NCBI GenBank assembly: GCA_039026595.1
Contig: JBCCMA010000096.1
Coordinates: 1-13,772, forward strand
DNA length: 13,772 nucleotides
Origin: JBCCMA01 sp039026595
Lineage (GTDB): Bacteria > Pseudomonadota > Gammaproteobacteria > Steroidobacterales > JBCCMA01
Direction: 5' to 3'
The notes beneath the pieces are model-generated. The model made no database searches and was not told the origin of the DNA. It was given only the letters and a program-made list of their open reading frames with translations. Of this stretch, positions 1 through 8,047 are shown piece after piece. How positions within the stretch are numbered: the stretch's first letter is position 1; each line of letters opens with the position of its first letter. The translations under genes were made by a program, and so were the position numbers.

Positions 1-54
1 CCGACCGGTCGCTGGCTTGCGGTGGTGGTGAGCGCCGCCGAGTAGCCCGGTGTT

Positions 55-2403
55 CTACACCTCGACGCCGCCGAGAAACAGACGCGTCTCGATCACCGTA
101 TCGGGATTCAGGGACATGCTTTCAATGTTCTGTTCGAGCAGCCACTTTGCCAGATCGGGATGATCCGAGGGCCCCTGACCGCAGATGCCGACGTACTTGC
201 CGGCTTTGGTGCACGCGGAAATGGCGCGCTCGAGCAGTACCTTGACGGCGGCGTTCCGCTCGTCGAATGCGTCTGCGATGATCGCCGAATCGCGATCAAG
301 GCCGAGCGTCAACTGCGTCAGGTCGTTCGAGCCGATCGAAAAACCGTCGAAGTACTCAAGGAAGTCGTCGGCAAGCAATGCATTCGACGGCAACTCACAC
401 ATCATGATGTGGCGCAGACCGTTACTGCCGCGCGCCAGTCCGTATTCGGCGAGTAGCTCACTGACCGCGCGGGCCTCGTCCACGGTCCGCACGAATGGCA
501 CCATGATCTCAACGTTCGTGAGTCCCATCTCATTTCGCACAAAACGCAACGCTTCGCACTCCATCTCGAAGCAATCGCGGAAATTCTCGCTGACGTAGCG
601 CGACGCCCCGCGGAAGCCGAGCATCGGGTTCTCTTCGTGCGGCTCGAAGAGCGTGCCGCCGATCAGATTGGCGTATTCGTTCGACTTGAAGTCGGACAGG
701 CGAACAATGACTTTCTCCGGCGCGAACGCGGCACCGATGGTTGCAACGCCCTCGGCGAGGCGCTTCACGAAAAAGTCGCGCGGCGAGCCGTAGCCGCGCA
801 TCTGCTCGGAGATTGTGGCCTTGAGGTCGCTGTCGAGTGTGTCGAAATCCAGCAGGGCCCGCGGATGTACGCCGATCATGCGGTTGATGATGAACTCGAG
901 GCGCGCGAGCCCAACGCCGGCGTGGGGCAGGGCTGCAAAGTCGAACGCGCGGTCAGGATTGCCCACGTTCATCATGATCTTGACCGGGACGTCCGGGAGG
1001 GAATTGAGCTCGAGTTCGTCATGGTCGAACTCGTGCTGACCGGCGTAGACCGTACCCGTGTCCCCCTCGGCGCAACACACGGTCACGGGATCGCCATCTG
1101 CGATGCTGCGGGTCGCATTGCCCGTGCCAACAACCGCGGGTATACCCAACTCGCGTGCGATGATCGCGGCGTGGCAGGTGCGCCCGCCGCGGTTGGTCAC
1201 AATCGCGGCCGCGCGTTTCATGACCGGTTCCCAGTCCGGATCGGTCATGTCGCTGATCAATACGTCGCCAGGTTGTACGCGGTTCATTTCCGATGCGCTC
1301 TTGATGACGCGCGCCACGCCCGCTCCAATGCGGTGCCCGATGCTGCGCCCTTCACACAGTACGTCGCCGCGGGTTTTAAGCGTGTAGCGCTCGATGACCT
1401 GCGCGGTTGTGCGACTGCGGACGGTTTCCGGTCGAGCCTGCAAAATGAACAGTCGACCGTCGCGACCGTCCTTGCCCCACTCGATGTCCATCGGACGACC
1501 GTAGTGCTCTTCAATGGTCACGGCCTGTCGTGCGAGCGCCGTGATGTCATCATCGCTCAAGCAAAATCGGACGCGATCGGCGTCGTCGACATTGACGGTC
1601 TCCACGCCGCCACTTTGTCCGTACACCATCTTGATGGCCTTGCCGCCAAGATTGCGCCGGACGATGGGGTAGTGCCCGTTGGCAAGCGCCGGCTTATAGA
1701 CGTAGTACTCGTCGGGATTGACGGCACCCTGGACGACGGTCTCTCCGAGACCGTAGGACGCGGTGACGAATACCGCGTCGCGGAATCCCGATTCGGTATC
1801 GAGCGTGAACATGACGCCACTGGTGCCAACGTCCGAGCGCACCATGCGCTGTATGCCTGCGGACAGGGCGACATCGGCATGCGCAAAATTCTGATGCACA
1901 CGGTAGCTGATCGCTCGATCGTTAAAGAGCGATGCAAACACTTCCTTGACCTTCAGCAGCACCTCATCGGCACCACGCACGTTCAGAAACGTCTCCTGCT
2001 GCCCGGCGAACGATGCATCGGGAAGGTCTTCCGCCGTAGCGGATGAGCGAACCGCGACGTCCACGTCGTCGCCCAGTTCGTGGTAACCGCTCACGATCGC
2101 CTGTTGCAGTTCGGTCGGGAACGGTTGGTCGATGACCCACTGCCGGATCTGCTTTCCGGTTTTCGCCAGCGCATCCACGTCGTCGACATCCAGCGTGTCG
2201 AGTGTCCGGTTGATCCGATCGGCGAGGCCATCCACTTTGAGGAATTCGCGGAAGGCGTCCGCCGTTGTGGCGAACCCGCCCGGCACCTCGACACCCAGAT
2301 TGCTGAGCGCGCCGATCATCTCACCGAGGGAGGCGTTCTTGCCGCCGACCTGATCCAGATCGGCCAGGCCGAGGGTTTCGAATTTGCGGGTGTAGTTTTG
2401 CAC
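55..2403 (-). CDS. ppsA: Phosphoenolpyruvate synthase (pyruvate, water dikinase)
   Basis: Cytoplasmic enzyme that converts pyruvate, ATP and water to PEP, AMP and phosphate, the entry step of gluconeogenesis from pyruvate or lactate. The 782-residue product is near the E. coli length (792) and is collinear with it. The N-terminal nucleotide-binding domain (about 1-330) has VGGKNASLGEM near 19-29 and VRSSATAEDLPDASFAGQQE near 118-137. The swivelling phosphohistidine domain carries GGRTCHAAI with catalytic His411 and regulatory Thr409. The C-terminal PEP/pyruvate-binding domain has GICGQGPSDH with Cys741. The start is GTG at 2403: an in-frame TAG lies four codons upstream, and AGG sits 8 nt before the GTG, so no earlier start is possible. 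It is divergent from its regulator ppsR. No truncation or frameshift is visible. Bases 1-54 beyond its stop show no recognisable gene or terminator. Confidence 0.97.
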   Translation of the reverse strand: MQNYTRKFETLGLADLDQVGGKNASLGEMIGALSNLGVEVPGGFATTADAFREFLKVDGLADRINRTLDTLDVDDVDALAKTGKQIRQWVIDQPFPTELQQAIVSGYHELGDDVDVAVRSSATAEDLPDASFAGQQETFLNVRGADEVLLKVKEVFASLFNDRAISYRVHQNFAHADVALSAGIQRMVRSDVGTSGVMFTLDTESGFRDAVFVTASYGLGETVVQGAVNPDEYYVYKPALANGHYPIVRRNLGGKAIKMVYGQSGGVETVNVDDADRVRFCLSDDDITALARQAVTIEEHYGRPMDIEWGKDGRDGRLFILQARPETVRSRTTAQVIERYTLKTRGDVLCEGRSIGHRIGAGVARVIKSASEMNRVQPGDVLISDMTDPDWEPVMKRAAAIVTNRGGRTCHAAIIARELGIPAVVGTGNATRSIADGDPVTVCCAEGDTGTVYAGQHEFDHDELELNSLPDVPVKIMMNVGNPDRAFDFAALPHAGVGLARLEFIINRMIGVHPRALLDFDTLDSDLKATISEQMRGYGSPRDFFVKRLAEGVATIGAAFAPEKVIVRLSDFKSNEYANLIGGTLFEPHEENPMLGFRGASRYVSENFRDCFEMECEALRFVRNEMGLTNVEIMVPFVRTVDEARAVSELLAEYGLARGSNGLRHIMMCELPSNALLADDFLEYFDGFSIGSNDLTQLTLGLDRDSAIIADAFDERNAAVKVLLERAISACTKAGKYVGICGQGPSDHPDLAKWLLEQNIESMSLNPDTVIETRLFLGGVEV

Positions 2404-2467
2404 GGGGTCTACCTAGTACTATGACGAGCACGCTGCGACGGGCTGCGATGGGGAGCGAACCAGACCG
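2404..2467. promoter_or_regulatory. Divergent ppsA/ppsR intergenic spacer with a 10-bp tandem repeat
   Basis: This 64-bp gap must hold part or all of the 5' control of both divergent genes. It contains an 8-bp palindrome, TAGTACTA (2414-2421), and two head-to-tail copies of a 10-mer, CTGCGACGGG (2433-2442) and CTGCGATGGG (2443-2452), one mismatch apart. The second copy runs into the GGGGAG (2450-2455) that is the only Shine-Dalgarno candidate for ppsR, 12 nt from its ATG, which is longer than usual. I could not place a convincing -35/-10 pair on either strand; TACTAT at 2417-2422 is a weak -10 match without a partner. Promoters may reach into the coding sequences. Confidence 0.4.
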
Positions 2468-3298
2468 ATGAGAAAACGTACCGTTTTCTTCGTATCCGAT
2501 CAGACGGGCATTACCGCGGAAACCCTTGGACAAAGCCTCTTGACGCAGTTCGAGGACGTCCAATTTCGGCGCATCACCCTGCCATTTATCCGTTCGGTTG
2601 ACAAGGCACGCGAGGCCGTACGCCGGATCAATCTGACGGCGCAGGTGGAGGGTTTCCGTCCGATCGTGTTCGCAACGTTTGTTGAGGAGAACCTACGCGA
2701 CGTGGTGGCCGGCTGCGACGGACTGTTTCTCGATTTCTTCGGCGCGTTTATTGACCCGCTTGAGCGAGAACTGGAGGTCAAATCCTCCCACACCACCGGG
2801 CGCGCACATGGCCGCGCCGATTCCGCGTCGTATCTCAGACGCATCGACGCCATTAATTTTGCGATGGAGAACGACGACGGCATGCGCGTCGACGGCTTCG
2901 ACAAGGCGGAGGTGATTCTGGTCGGGGTATCGCGCTGCGGAAAAACGCCGACTTGCCTGTATCTCGCTCTGCAGCACGGCGTATATGCGGCCAATTTTCC
3001 GCTCACGGAGGATGAGTTCCAGCGGCGGCGATTGCCTAAGGACATCGATGCCTACAAGTCACGCCTTTTCGGTCTCACCATTGACGCGACGCGCTTACGT
3101 CAAATTCGAGACGAGCGTCGCCCGGATAGTCGATACGCCTCGCCACAGCAGGTGAACTTTGAACTGCGTGAGGCCGAGAGTCTCTACCGGCGCTACGGCA
3201 TTCCGTACATGGACACAACCAGTACGTCCGTCGAAGAAATTGCGGCGCGTGTGCTGCACGAGAAAGATCTTAGACGGCGAGAACTCGAACCAGAGTAG
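2468..3298 (+). CDS. ppsR: PEP synthase regulatory protein (bifunctional ADP-dependent kinase / Pi-dependent phosphorylase)
   Basis: DUF299-family regulator. Known members inactivate PEP synthase by ADP-dependent phosphorylation of a threonine next to the catalytic histidine, and reactivate it by Pi-dependent removal of that phosphate. The 276-residue product is essentially the length of E. coli PpsR (277). It opens with FFVSDQTGITAETLG (7-21), typical of the family N-terminus, and has the P-loop-like GVSRCGKTP at 153-161, then LFGLTID and the RRPDSRYAS segment seen in E. coli as RRENSRYAS. ATG at 2468 is the only usable start: the frame is open upstream to a TAG at 2414 but has no other start codon. 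It is divergent from ppsA, whose Thr409-Cys-His411 supplies the expected substrate site. Specificity for PpsA rather than PPDK is inferred from this adjacency and the close match to the E. coli protein. Confidence 0.95.
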   Translation: MRKRTVFFVSDQTGITAETLGQSLLTQFEDVQFRRITLPFIRSVDKAREAVRRINLTAQVEGFRPIVFATFVEENLRDVVAGCDGLFLDFFGAFIDPLERELEVKSSHTTGRAHGRADSASYLRRIDAINFAMENDDGMRVDGFDKAEVILVGVSRCGKTPTCLYLALQHGVYAANFPLTEDEFQRRRLPKDIDAYKSRLFGLTIDATRLRQIRDERRPDSRYASPQQVNFELREAESLYRRYGIPYMDTTSTSVEEIAARVLHEKDLRRRELEPE

Positions 3299-3405
3299 AG
3301 ACGGGCACACCATAATGTGACCGGTGTCCGTGTCACGTTTTGTATCGTCGCGCAGCATCCACTTATGCCGAAAGACGGCGCAAACCCCTGTGCTATATTG
3401 CCAAG
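3299..3405 (+). other. Intergenic region, possible weak ppsR terminator
   Basis: The 107-bp gap between ppsR and the DUF1249 gene contains GTGAC (3317-3321) and GTCAC (3332-3336), a 5-bp perfect inverted repeat around a 10-nt loop, followed by GTTTT (3337-3341). This could be a weak intrinsic terminator, but the stem is short and the T run only four bases. An overlapping imperfect pairing (CACACC with GGTGT) competes with it. The right part of the gap carries the candidate promoter described separately. Confidence 0.3.
3391..3399 (+). promoter_or_regulatory. Candidate extended -10 promoter for the DUF1249 gene
   Basis: TGCTATATT reads as an extended -10 element: TG, one base, then TATATT (5 of 6 matches to TATAAT). 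No good -35 is seen 16-18 bp upstream, which is acceptable for extended -10 promoters. The expected start of transcription, about 7 nt after the hexamer, falls on the A of the ATG at 3406. Together with the lack of any Shine-Dalgarno before that ATG, this suggests a leaderless or near-leaderless mRNA. The call is by inspection only. Confidence 0.4.
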
Positions 3406-3900
3406 ATGCGATCCGACCCCACGACAACGTCGCCCAGCGACAGCCGTATTGTTCTGCCCCGCGCAACGCGTCCGCAGACCTTCACGGCGTTGATGAGTCT
3501 GTACGAGAGCAACTTCGTGCGGCTCGGGTTTCTGCTTGGCAATCTCGACGAGCTCGGGGGCTACTACCAGTCCCGGGTAAACGAGAACCTCACGCTGCAC
3601 GCCAGCGTGCAGGATGTGCAGCGTTACACCACAACGTTCCGTATGACGTACTGGTTTGACGATGGCAATGAGCGGGTTGCGGATCCTGACCTCGAGGTGC
3701 GTGTTTATCATGACGCGCGTCTTGCCGAAGCCATGAGCTGTTTTTCGGCACCGCGCCGCGACGTCCTGCGTCCGTTTGATCTGGAGGTGGGCGACGAACT
3801 GCAGCGTCGCTGGACGCTGAACACCATGCTCAACAAATGGCTCGAGTACTGCATTGATCTCGGCCACCGATTTGAGCGAAGCGCCCCCGGAAACGAGTAG
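3406..3900 (+). CDS. DUF1249 family protein (YqiB-like)
   Basis: A 164-residue cytoplasmic protein of the DUF1249 family, whose biochemical function is not known. Matching E. coli YqiB are FTALMSLYESNFVRL (26-40), corresponding to the YqiB N-terminal MxLxExNFxxL segment; RYTTTFRMTYW (73-83); VRVYHDARLAEAMSC (98-112), corresponding to VRLYHDAMVAEVCS; and the C-terminal LNTMLNKWLEYCIDLGH (138-154). It is about 20 residues longer at the N-terminus than YqiB. The ATG at 3406 is preferred over an in-frame TTG at 3340: neither has a Shine-Dalgarno, but the TTG would add 22 unconserved residues and a candidate -10 lies just before the ATG. In E. coli yqiB sits next to nudF and cpdA; here it lies between ppsR and a coiled-coil gene. 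It probably forms a two-gene operon with the downstream gene (11-bp gap). Confidence 0.88.
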   Translation: MRSDPTTTSPSDSRIVLPRATRPQTFTALMSLYESNFVRLGFLLGNLDELGGYYQSRVNENLTLHASVQDVQRYTTTFRMTYWFDDGNERVADPDLEVRVYHDARLAEAMSCFSAPRRDVLRPFDLEVGDELQRRWTLNTMLNKWLEYCIDLGHRFERSAPGNE

Positions 3901-3911
3901 GCAGGGCACCC

Positions 3912-5015
3912 ATGGCATCGGTTGTGTCCAGCACGCCGCTGGAAAGCGGCGACCCCGAATTTGATGCTGCGCGGATCGCCGGCGATGCCGGTGTTACCGC
4001 AGCCGACGTCAAGAAGCTGCCCGATGATCAATTACTAGATTTGTTCTGGAGCCGCGCTGACCTTAAGAAACGGTTCTCCCGACTGAGCGAGGACCTCGTA
4101 GCCAAAGATGATGAGATCGCGCGCAGGGACGCCGAGATTGCCCGTGCGCGGCGCGAGAGGGAGGGCCTCGAACGCGCGCTGTCCGATTCGCGCACCGCGT
4201 TCCCGGCGCTGGCCTACTACCATCTGCGAGGACTGTGGCGCACGGCGAATACGCATTTGATCAGCTTTCGTGACGACCTTATCGCTCAGCAGACCGAGCG
4301 CGAGCACAAGAAACAGGTCATGCGCTTTAATCAGAAGCGCGAAGCCGACCTTACATCGGTAACGACCGAAATCGAGCGAGCCAAGTCAGATGCAAAGTCT
4401 GTTGCGGACGAACTTCAGCGCCTGCAGGCGGAATACGATGCCAGCACGGGCTGGCTCAAATTCTTTGCTCGAAAGCGTCTTGCGCCTCAGATCGATGAGT
4501 GCCGCGAGCGTCAGGTGGCCTCGCGGTCACACGTGCAAGCGCTGTTCGATCGACGCATCAAGATCGAAAGCAGTACATGGCCTGCTGAAAAATCGCTCAG
4601 TCTTGAAGGCAAACGCATGGTCAACCTCGCCGTCATTGCTCTGGCACAGGAGCTGTGCCTCAAATTTGAAAAGGGCGGACTCGGCGAGCTTGCGCGTTCC
4701 ACTACGCTGAAGCCGTTGGGGGCTGTCGAGTTCGGTGCGCGCGAGGACTGCGAGTTCCTGATTCATCGAGTCTCGCAGGCGGTCGACGATCTGACGTCGG
4801 GTGGTGGCCTGGCCAGTTCCTTGCGCGAACGCGCCAAGTTCCTGCGCGCGGCCGCCAGTTTCACCAAGGACGACGACACGGTGCCGGCTGCACAAACCCT
4901 CGGGTCGATCAGCCGTGATCTGTCGAGTGACCCAGATCTGATGACGAGCATGCCGCTCGACGTGGATGTGCTCGTTGACGACTACTGGGATCTGGGAGCG
5001 GTGCTGTTGCGTTAG
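3912..5015 (+). CDS. Coiled-coil protein of unknown function
   Basis: A 367-residue protein I do not recognise. There is no signal peptide and no membrane segment, so it is probably cytoplasmic. A short N-terminal part (about 1-45) is followed by a charged heptad-like helix (about 46-92, rich in KDDEIARRDAEIARARRE-type repeats), a more hydrophobic break containing YYHLRGLWR (102-110), and a second long helical stretch (about 118-218) interrupted near 180-190 by GWLKFFARKRL. The C-terminal part (about 230-367) looks globular and helical, ending in an acidic and hydrophobic segment with DVDVLVDDYWD. The ATG at 3912 is preceded by AGGCAGGG with 5 nt spacing. It follows the DUF1249 gene by 11 bp and is probably cotranscribed with it. 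Its TAG overlaps the TAA of the convergent RND gene. The alternating coiled coils are compatible with a scaffold, an SMC-like accessory or a cytoskeletal protein, but none of these is shown. Confidence 0.85.
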   Translation: MASVVSSTPLESGDPEFDAARIAGDAGVTAADVKKLPDDQLLDLFWSRADLKKRFSRLSEDLVAKDDEIARRDAEIARARREREGLERALSDSRTAFPALAYYHLRGLWRTANTHLISFRDDLIAQQTEREHKKQVMRFNQKREADLTSVTTEIERAKSDAKSVADELQRLQAEYDASTGWLKFFARKRLAPQIDECRERQVASRSHVQALFDRRIKIESSTWPAEKSLSLEGKRMVNLAVIALAQELCLKFEKGGLGELARSTTLKPLGAVEFGAREDCEFLIHRVSQAVDDLTSGGGLASSLRERAKFLRAAASFTKDDDTVPAAQTLGSISRDLSSDPDLMTSMPLDVDVLVDDYWDLGAVLLR

Positions 5016-8000
5016 GCCGTCGCCGTGCGCAGGACCTTGCGCCATGATCGCGCCATGCTGTCCAGCAGAACGTAGACGTAGGGCACCAGAAACAGCGATG
5101 TTACGGTCGAGAACGTCAATCCGCCGATGATCGCGCGCGCCATGGGAAAGTAGGGCGGTCCATTGCCGCCGATCTGGGTTGTGGCCACTGAAAGCGGCAC
5201 CAGGCCCAGCACAGTGGTGGCGACGGTCATCAGGATTGGACGCAGCCGATCCTGTCCGGCCTTGGCGATGGCGTCGTCGCGGGCCATGCCCTGCCAGCGC
5301 AGATGGTTGATGTGATCCACCAGCACGATGCCGTTGTTCACCACAACACCGATCAGAATCAGGATGCCGATGGTGGCCATGAAAGAAAACGTCGTGCCGG
5401 TCAGCATGAAAAACCAGAAGACGCCGACCATCGAAAAGGCAATCGATGTGATGATCGACAGGGGATAAAGCACGGACTCGAACAGTGCCGCCATCACCAC
5501 GAAAATCAGCGCGATGCCGAGCACGACGTTGACCAGCATCATCTCCATAGCCTCGTCGTGACGTGTAAAGCCCTGCCCCAGCTTCCAGCGATAGCCAGCG
5601 GGCAGCGCAAAATCGGCCATGGCCTTTTCAATACTCGCCTTGGCGTCCTCAAGAGCGATGCCGTCTTTCAATTCGGCCCGAATGACCCGCGCCGACGTAC
5701 GGTCAATGCGGCGCAATTCGCGCGCGCCCTGTTTTATTTCGAAGTTGGCGACGCTGGCCAACTCAGTGCGCCCGCCATCGGGGCTGTATAGCGGCAGCGC
5801 CGCCAGATAGTCCATCGATTCCTGATGGTCGTCGCGCATGGCAAGTCGCATGGCGATCTCGCCGTCCGAGCCCCGGAACTCACGCAGCCGCTCACCGCGC
5901 ATGGCAATCGATACGCTTTGCGCGATGGACTCGACGGTCAGGTTATAAATCGCCGCGCGCTCCCGGTCGACAACGATCTGTACCTCCTGCTCCCGGTTGC
6001 CGATGTCTTCGCGAAGATCGGTCAGACCCTCGATGGCGGAGAGCCGTCGAATGACGGCAGGCGCCAACTCCGCCAGCAGCCCACTGGAGTCGCCGCTGAG
6101 TTGCACGCTGACCCCTTCAGCACCGCCCTCGCGATCGCGATTGAAGCCGGGTCGGCCGATGATGATCTCCGGCAGCTCCCGCTCGATTTGCTCCATCACG
6201 TCAAGGGCGTTGCGCGTTGCCTTTTCCTTCGGATTGAGCAGGATGGTGGAGCCGGCCTCGTTTTCCGCGTAGTACGAATACACCGTCAGAATGTCGAGTT
6301 CGTCCTTCTTGCTATAGAGATACTCCTCGACCCGGTCTACCGCCTCCTCTACGCGTTCCAGCGGGTAGCGCCCGTTCAGGTAGTAGCCAAGGTACATCCG
6401 ACGCGAGGACTCTTGCGGAAACATGTCGAACTTCACGAAGTCCATTGGAATCTTGATCGAAGCAAGAATGACGATCGCGAGGATGCCGGTGATGACCCGG
6501 CGTCTGAGGACGAGTTGCAGGCCGCGGGCGTAGGCCGACTGAAGCCGTGCAACCCATTTGCCGGTCTCTCGCGTGCGCGGCGGCGCGACCCGCGCGGCCA
6601 GCATGGGGATCAGCGTCTGCGCAATGATCAGCGACGCAATCAAGGCAACCGAAATGGTCAGCGACACGTGCGTCATGAAGACGGCCGTGTCCGTGTTCTG
6701 ATTGAACATGATCGGTGCAAAAACACAGATCGATGTCGCGGTCCCGGCGGTCACAGCCATGCCCACGTTTCCCACGGCGCGCTCGGTCACCCCAATGGGA
6801 TCGTCCGGATTGTTCTGGCGCATGCGGAAGATGTTCTCCGTGATCACCACGGCGTTATCCACCAACATGCCGACGGCGAGCATCAGGCCGGTCAGCGTCA
6901 GGATGTTGAGAGAAAGTCCGGCGAAGTAGAGAACGGCTAAGGTAATCAACAGGGCGAACGGTACGCTCAGCGTGACGATCAGAGTGGTCACAATCTGACG
7001 CAGGAACAGATACAGCACCGCGATGGCGAGCAGGCCGCCCAGCGCGCCCGCTGCGAGGAGATCATTGAGCGAAGTGCGCACTTCGTCCGCGCCGCTTTCC
7101 AGTGTGAAGATGTTGACGCCGGTCATCCGCGGGTCGTTTGCGGCGTCGGCCACTTCGAGCATGATCCGGTCGGCAACGTCCACCATGTTGGCGCCGGTCG
7201 ATTTGAAAACTTGCAGACCAATCGCGTATTTGCGATCGAGGTGACGGCCGTGGTCGCCTTCGGGGGTTCGCAGATCGACAGTCGCAATATCTGCGAGAAT
7301 GAGCCCGCGGTCATTCACCGGCGTGTTGCGCACATCCTCGAGCGAGCGGTATTCCCCGAGTGGACGCACGAGGAAACGTTGGTCGCCGGCGGTGACGCGA
7401 CCGGCGCCGACGGCAAAATTGGATCGGCGCAATCGCTCGCGCAGGTCACGTATGTCGACCTGATGGGCCGCAACGCGATTCCAGTCGAGCAGGATGCGGA
7501 TTTCCTCCGGGCTGACGCCCTGCAACTCGACTTTTGAAACGCCCTCGATGCGCTCAATGCGCCGCTTCAGCACCCGGTCAAGCAGCGCGTACTCCGTGGA
7601 CAGATCGCGGTCGCTCGAAATGCGCAGCGCGAGCATGGGCTGGTCGTTCGTGCTACCAGTGAAGATCAGGATATTGTCGAGGTCGGGCGGGAGCGAGTCT
7701 CGAATGCCGTCGATACGGGCCCGGGCCTCGATACCCTTGGTCGAAACATCGCTGAGCCAATCAAAGCTCAGAAAAAGTTCGGTTTGATTGCTGTCTGACC
7801 GCGATCGGATTTGCCGCACGCCGCTCAATGTCGAGAGCGTTTCCTCGATCGGTCGTGTGATGCGCCGCTCGATTTCTTCGGGCGTCGAACCGGGGTAGGG
7901 CACCACGATAAAGATGCCGGGAAACTCGATATCGGGCAGTTTCTCAAGCGGCAGCAGCTTGCTTGAAATCAGACCGACAAGCGCGAGCGCTACAAAGACC

Positions 8001-8047
8001 ATGACCGTTCCGATCGGCCGGCGCAGCGCAAGCGACGTGTGGATCAT
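5012..8047 (-). CDS. RND efflux permease, second of a pair
   Basis: Inner-membrane proton-driven exporter of the AcrB/MdtBC (HAE-RND) family, 1011 residues with the usual twofold layout: TM1 near 12-28, porter/docking domain 1 (about 30-330), TM2-6 (about 331-485), TM7 (about 518-536), porter domain 2, and TM8-12 (about 836-996). The TM4 relay motif is GMLVDNAVVITEN, with Asp397-Asn398 where AcrB has Asp407-Asp408; TM10 reads VVVNNGIVLVD, with Asn904 where AcrB has Lys940. Two different permeases next to one membrane-fusion protein suggest a hetero-oligomeric pump, as for MdtB-MdtC. Its ATG overlaps the stop of the upstream permease gene as ATGA, implying translational coupling. It is the last gene of the operon, with its TAA overlapping the stop of the convergent gene. 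Substrate is unknown; there is no sign of the metal-pump (CusA) signature. Confidence 0.94.
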   Translation of the reverse strand: MIHTSLALRRPIGTVMVFVALALVGLISSKLLPLEKLPDIEFPGIFIVVPYPGSTPEEIERRITRPIEETLSTLSGVRQIRSRSDSNQTELFLSFDWLSDVSTKGIEARARIDGIRDSLPPDLDNILIFTGSTNDQPMLALRISSDRDLSTEYALLDRVLKRRIERIEGVSKVELQGVSPEEIRILLDWNRVAAHQVDIRDLRERLRRSNFAVGAGRVTAGDQRFLVRPLGEYRSLEDVRNTPVNDRGLILADIATVDLRTPEGDHGRHLDRKYAIGLQVFKSTGANMVDVADRIMLEVADAANDPRMTGVNIFTLESGADEVRTSLNDLLAAGALGGLLAIAVLYLFLRQIVTTLIVTLSVPFALLITLAVLYFAGLSLNILTLTGLMLAVGMLVDNAVVITENIFRMRQNNPDDPIGVTERAVGNVGMAVTAGTATSICVFAPIMFNQNTDTAVFMTHVSLTISVALIASLIIAQTLIPMLAARVAPPRTRETGKWVARLQSAYARGLQLVLRRRVITGILAIVILASIKIPMDFVKFDMFPQESSRRMYLGYYLNGRYPLERVEEAVDRVEEYLYSKKDELDILTVYSYYAENEAGSTILLNPKEKATRNALDVMEQIERELPEIIIGRPGFNRDREGGAEGVSVQLSGDSSGLLAELAPAVIRRLSAIEGLTDLREDIGNREQEVQIVVDRERAAIYNLTVESIAQSVSIAMRGERLREFRGSDGEIAMRLAMRDDHQESMDYLAALPLYSPDGGRTELASVANFEIKQGARELRRIDRTSARVIRAELKDGIALEDAKASIEKAMADFALPAGYRWKLGQGFTRHDEAMEMMLVNVVLGIALIFVVMAALFESVLYPLSIITSIAFSMVGVFWFFMLTGTTFSFMATIGILILIGVVVNNGIVLVDHINHLRWQGMARDDAIAKAGQDRLRPILMTVATTVLGLVPLSVATTQIGGNGPPYFPMARAIIGGLTFSTVTSLFLVPYVYVLLDSMARSWRKVLRTATA

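Noticed and set aside
1..54. Possible gene or terminator beyond the ppsA stop
   Set aside because: Only 54 bases are visible, with no T run after a stem and no recognisable coding sequence; nothing can be claimed.
637..2046. Long plus-strand open frame (469 codons) antisense to ppsA
   Set aside because: It lies wholly opposite a gene with strong family identity; the product is low-complexity, resembles no family, and is expected from GC-rich codon bias.
3193..3918. Minus-strand open frame (241 codons) across ppsR end and DUF1249
   Set aside because: It overlaps two recognised plus-strand genes and spans their intergenic gap; no family resemblance or ribosome site was seen.
5026..5041. Inverted repeat GCGCA...TGCGC just inside the end of the second permease gene
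   Set aside because: The stem is five base pairs with no following T run on either strand, so it does not qualify as a terminator.
5825..6940. Plus-strand open frame (371 codons) antisense to the second RND permease
   Set aside because: It is rich in His, Arg, Asp and Gln as mirror frames of membrane proteins are, has no convincing start signal, and the opposite strand is clearly coding.
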